DNA from: CAZSPL01 sp964608735
Lineage (GTDB): Bacteria; JAJVIF01; JAPKYR01; CAZSPL01
NCBI GenBank assembly: GCA_964608735.1
Contig: CAZSPL010000075.1
Location: 1 to 15,557 of the forward strand
Direction of reading: 5' to 3'
DNA length: 15,557 nucleotides
The position numbers were made by a program, and so were the translations under genes. This document shows positions 12,684 through 15,557 of this stretch, one piece after another. Positions within the stretch are counted from its first letter, which is position 1; every line of letters starts with the position of its first letter. The notes below the pieces were generated by a model. It was not told the DNA's origin. It did no database searches and was given only the letters and a program-made list of their open reading frames with translations.

Positions 12684-14453
12684 TTAGAACTCTACTTCGC
12701 GTCCTTCGGACTGCGCGAATGCCGTTTCCGCTCCGGCGGCTTCGAGGTCGATGAAACCTTCCATCTCCTCGCCCGGGGCGGGGCGATAGAGGTCGCCGGG
12801 AATACAGCTCGGAAGCGGGAATTTCAGGAACAACGGCTGGGTGAATTTCGCATGCTTGATGAGGATGGTTCCTCGCGGCAGCGTGCTAAGCCGCGCTTTC
12901 AACTCATCCGACAGCCAGCCGTAAATCGGGTCCTTCAGCTCGGCGTACCCGGTGCGGCCGTACATGAGGGTCGCGGCATTGTCGACGATCTGCTTGTCGA
13001 CTTCCGACGCGAACTGCTCGACGCCGAACAGGGTCAGGCCGAGGGAACGTCCGCGAGCCGCGATGTCGATGAGCTGCCGTTTCATGTGCTCGCGCCCGGT
13101 GCTCATCCTCGGAGCGAACTTGTTGAGCTCGTCGCAGAATACGATGATGTTATCCAGTTCCGATTCGGTGGTGAGCTGTTCCAGCGCCTGGTTGAGTTTC
13201 TTGAGCACCTTGTTGAACACGAGGCGCTGGCCGCGCTCGTTCATGGACTGCAGGTCGATGACGAAAACTGAGCCTGAGTGTATTTCATTGAGCGGGATGT
13301 CGATGGGTTTGTCGCTGCCGTACGCCACGAGGCCGTCATAGAACATCGGGAGCCCCTGCAGGTTCTTCACGCATTTGTAGAAGATATGCTTCGCGTGGCC
13401 GTGCCAGTTGGTGTGGCGCGGGTCGTAGGTCGCGCGGCGTTCCTCGTTGAGCCAGACCATCATCGAATCATAGTCGCTGATTTCCTGTTTTTCGAGAACC
13501 GCCTGTACATCGACCCATACCGCTTCGATGCTGTCGTCCCAGCTTGTCTCGTCGTAAAGTATGGCGATGTCGTCCTGGATTTCCTTGATATCCCACACGA
13601 ACGGCTCGACTTTGCCGTCGTTCCGGATCGATTTTACGCGCGACATCTTCCGCCTGTCGAACGGCGCGAACACGCGCACGTCGTGGAACGGCTCGGGCTC
13701 GATGCCGATAAGGTCGTATATTTTCTTGGACTTGATGGCGAGCGGCGTCTGCTCCCAGAGGAACGGGTTCGGCTTGTCGAAGTAGAGAAGATCCTTGCCC
13801 TTGACGTTGAACACGACTACCGCGATCTTGCGCCCGCGCTGGTCGGAGCAGTAGGTGAATATCGATTTCAGTATGAATTCCACCATACTCGTTTTGGTGG
13901 CGAGACCGGATATCCCGCTGATGTTGAGGTGCGCGCCTTCGGGACCGAGCAGGAAGCTCTCATCGATGAGCAGCGGGGTCATCTCGCCGTCGCCGTTTTC
14001 GAACACGCCGATAGGCAGGCCCTTGTCCTCGCCTTTGTACTGGTCCATGCCGAGGGCGTAGTCTATCCCTTCGGGGCTGGCGAAGTATACCTCGGACCGG
14101 TCGACCGGGCGGACGGTGTCGGTGGTGTTCATGATGAACTGGCATCTGGCCACGACGACCTCGGGAACCTCCGTGGGCGGCTCGGTGTCCGGGTTGCCGA
14201 AATCGTGGGAGATGAAGTCGACGATGTAGTTGTCGATGTCGAGATAGGATTTGATTTCCTGGATAACTCCGAAGGTCACATCGCCTGCGGGATTGACGCA
14301 GGCCACGAGGTTACCGAGTTGGACATTGGTGTTGCCTCGCGCGATCCAGAAATGAAACGCCTCGGTAGTATTCGGGAGTTCCCTGGTTGAGACCGTCTTA
14401 CCGATGACACCTTCCAGGAGGTTAAGATAAACTGCATTTTCTTCGGTAATCAT
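12684..14453 (-). CDS. HerA-like hexameric ATPase with variant P-loop
   Basis: 589 residues. The N-terminal region (about 1-110) with GKTVSTRELPNTTEAFHFW and VQLGNLVACVN looks like the HAS-barrel of HerA-type ATPases. An ATPase core of the HerA/FtsK superfamily follows: the P-loop region NISGISGLATKTS (177-189), the Walker B strand IIVFCDE with Asp441 and Glu442, ARGRSLGLTLFGVEQFASEV (466-485) as the sensor region, and YGRTG (498-502) as a possible arginine finger. The P-loop departs from GxxGxGK[ST]: GISG is followed by LATKT, one residue longer and without Gly before Lys187. HerA with NurA pumps and degrades DNA ends in archaea, and HerA homologues also drive several bacterial defence systems. 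The ribosome site AAGGAGAG lies eight bases before the ATG, inside the end of the upstream gene, so translation is probably coupled. Confidence 0.85.
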   Translation of the reverse strand: MITEENAVYLNLLEGVIGKTVSTRELPNTTEAFHFWIARGNTNVQLGNLVACVNPAGDVTFGVIQEIKSYLDIDNYIVDFISHDFGNPDTEPPTEVPEVVVARCQFIMNTTDTVRPVDRSEVYFASPEGIDYALGMDQYKGEDKGLPIGVFENGDGEMTPLLIDESFLLGPEGAHLNISGISGLATKTSMVEFILKSIFTYCSDQRGRKIAVVVFNVKGKDLLYFDKPNPFLWEQTPLAIKSKKIYDLIGIEPEPFHDVRVFAPFDRRKMSRVKSIRNDGKVEPFVWDIKEIQDDIAILYDETSWDDSIEAVWVDVQAVLEKQEISDYDSMMVWLNEERRATYDPRHTNWHGHAKHIFYKCVKNLQGLPMFYDGLVAYGSDKPIDIPLNEIHSGSVFVIDLQSMNERGQRLVFNKVLKKLNQALEQLTTESELDNIIVFCDELNKFAPRMSTGREHMKRQLIDIAARGRSLGLTLFGVEQFASEVDKQIVDNAATLMYGRTGYAELKDPIYGWLSDELKARLSTLPRGTILIKHAKFTQPLFLKFPLPSCIPGDLYRPAPGEEMEGFIDLEAAGAETAFAQSEGREVEF

Positions 14454-14456
14454 TGC

Positions 14457-15437
14457 TTAATCTCTCCTTCCGAAATATGAATTCACCGTTTGCGGGCTCA
14501 CGGTGAAATCCAACATATAATTCTTACAAGCCGCCAGCGGGAATATCTGGTTGATACCCTTCACGGCGGGATATATCGGGATGCGCTCGTTCAAAACATA
14601 GAACGCGAGCGCTTTTGCGAAGTCAATATCGCTCACGCCGCCTGCCGGCATAAATTCGACGCGCAGCAGTCCGGCGGACGGGTCCTTGAGTGTGTTGTCA
14701 CGGAACCTGAGGTAGAAATAGCGGCGCCCGTCGTCGATGCTGAATACGCCGGTCATTTCTCCGAGGGGTAATGCTCCGACGAAGCCCTCGCTCTCGCTTT
14801 CGAGCACGGATGCCGCGTCGCTTATGGCGATGACATCGAAATGCCTTGTTTCTTCAAGGATATCCGCGAGCGTACCGCCGATGGCGAGCACCTGGCCTTC
14901 GCCGCCGAAGCGAGCGCGCCATGCATCGACCTGGCGCGAGAACAACACCCTCGCCGCGTCGGTGGCGCTTCTGACGGCCGCGCGCCTCATCTCGACGAAA
15001 GAATCGGACGCGCACCGCGTGTCGATCAGGGGGATGCCGTGCTCGTGAAGCCGGTCCAATATCCCGGCATCGGCAAGCTTCGCCGTCGGAATCAGGATGT
15101 AGTCCTCGATGTACGGCGGCAGCGCCTGTTTAAGCGCGCCCCCATCGCGGTGAAGGGTGACGGCGGCGATGTTGGAATAGTGCAGGGGCACGAGTCTTCC
15201 GTCCCCGCCGACTTCGCCGATGAGGAACGTACGGGTTATACTCGCACCGAACGACGCGAGGTTAAGCCCGAACTGCGGCGGTGCAACCTTGGTGAAGCCG
15301 GTTCCGTCGACGCGTGCTCCAACGGCATGCGATTCGAACGTTCCGCCAAGTGCATCCTCCTCGGTCCCGGAACCCGGCTTGATTATGCCGCCAAGGTGGT
15401 AGACAGCGGCACGGATGGTTGAAAATGATAAACTCAT
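14457..15437 (-). CDS. NurA-like nuclease, divergent (tentative)
   Basis: 326 residues, first gene of a two-gene operon with the HerA-like ATPase, whose ATG follows three bases after this stop. This position is the classical NurA-HerA arrangement and is the main evidence. Sequence support is partial: ARVDGTGF (41-48) could be the N-terminal metal-binding DGS motif of NurA. VLAIGGTLADIL (183-194) sits where NurA proteins have a hydrophobic strand and an acidic-G-S/T-L motif, but Gly replaces the Asp. RYFYLRFRDN (239-248) and LLRVEF (257-262) resemble the C-terminal strands with a conserved Glu. No signal peptide or membrane helix is present. If active, it would be a 5'-3' exo/endonuclease acting with the ATPase on DNA ends. 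It may instead be an inactive partner. The ribosome site is weak (TTGAGCG). Confidence 0.65.
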   Translation of the reverse strand: MSLSFSTIRAAVYHLGGIIKPGSGTEEDALGGTFESHAVGARVDGTGFTKVAPPQFGLNLASFGASITRTFLIGEVGGDGRLVPLHYSNIAAVTLHRDGGALKQALPPYIEDYILIPTAKLADAGILDRLHEHGIPLIDTRCASDSFVEMRRAAVRSATDAARVLFSRQVDAWRARFGGEGQVLAIGGTLADILEETRHFDVIAISDAASVLESESEGFVGALPLGEMTGVFSIDDGRRYFYLRFRDNTLKDPSAGLLRVEFMPAGGVSDIDFAKALAFYVLNERIPIYPAVKGINQIFPLAACKNYMLDFTVSPQTVNSYFGRRD

Positions 15438-15474
15438 TCGCTCAAGTACCTGACAGGTTCAATGGTAAACAGCC

Positions 15475-15503
15475 ATAATAGCTTATAGCCTTAAAAATGT
15501 AAA
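15475..15503 (-). promoter_or_regulatory. Promoter of the NurA-like/HerA-like operon
   Basis: On the minus strand: TTTACA (15498-15503, 5 of 6), a 17-base spacer and TATTAT (15475-15480, 5 of 6), about 37 bases upstream of the ATG at 15437. A leader of about 30 bases results. Upstream to the window edge I see only two direct copies of CGGATGCC and T-rich runs, and no gene. Confidence 0.75.
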
Positions 15504-15557
15504 TATAAAGCAGCCCGGTCCGGCGGATGCCTTTTTTTACCGGATGCCGCTATTTTT

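Noticed and set aside
13278..14390. 370-residue plus-strand open frame opposite the HerA-like gene
   Set aside because: It is antisense to a gene with clear ATPase motifs, has a composition rich in V, D, E, R and H typical of a shadow frame, and has no ribosome site or family features.
15504..15557. Possible terminator or repeat at the right edge with two CGGATGCC copies
   Set aside because: The copies are direct rather than inverted and no stable stem precedes a T-run. The sequence stops before its context is visible.

Overview
The window looks like a contig from a free-living, probably uncultivated bacterium, and a 10-N scaffold gap suggests a draft or metagenome assembly. Genes have Shine-Dalgarno sites and sigma-70-type promoters. 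RNase Y is the recognisable mRNA endonuclease, tRNA t6A synthesis is represented by TsaD, and a rubrerythrin points to an anaerobic or microaerophilic life with oxidant stress. A lipoprotein signal is present. I cannot name the phylum with confidence. There is no rRNA, tRNA, CRISPR array, transposase or phage gene in the window.

Layout. (1) 1-405, minus: the N-terminal 135 residues of a secreted lipoprotein that runs off the left edge. (2) 406-1265: 860 bases without a gene, filled with several different palindromic and tandem repeats plus two candidate promoters and a structured leader for the next gene. (3) 1266-2837, plus: RNase Y, closed by an intrinsic terminator. (4) 2983-6278, plus: two tandem paralogous FapA-type (DUF342) beta-helix proteins. 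The first is interrupted by the N gap, which breaks its frame artificially. (5) 6297-7777, minus: a rimI-tsaD pair (ribosomal protein N-acetyltransferase and t6A transferase), convergent with the FapA pair. (6) 7846-11263, plus: a large DUF2079 membrane protein and, one base later, a PflX-like radical SAM enzyme. The two units meet at a compact divergent promoter region where both transcripts may start at or next to the start codon. (7) 11291-11791, minus: rubrerythrin, with a textbook sigma-70 promoter and a perfect 11-1-11 palindrome of PerR/Fur type at the expected transcription start. (8) 12089-12619, plus: a 16-cysteine DUF3795-type protein, followed by a terminator that appears to serve both strands. 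(9) 12684-15437, minus: a two-gene operon of a NurA-like protein and a HerA-like hexameric ATPase, three bases apart, with a strong promoter at the right edge.

Most units are ordinary housekeeping or stress genes. The parts most worth a second look are the HerA/NurA-like pair with a non-canonical P-loop and a weakly conserved nuclease partner, the tandem FapA pair without any flagellar context, the PerR/Fur-type operator on rubrerythrin, the apparently leaderless divergent promoters, and the repeat island, in which one hairpin family shows compensatory base changes.
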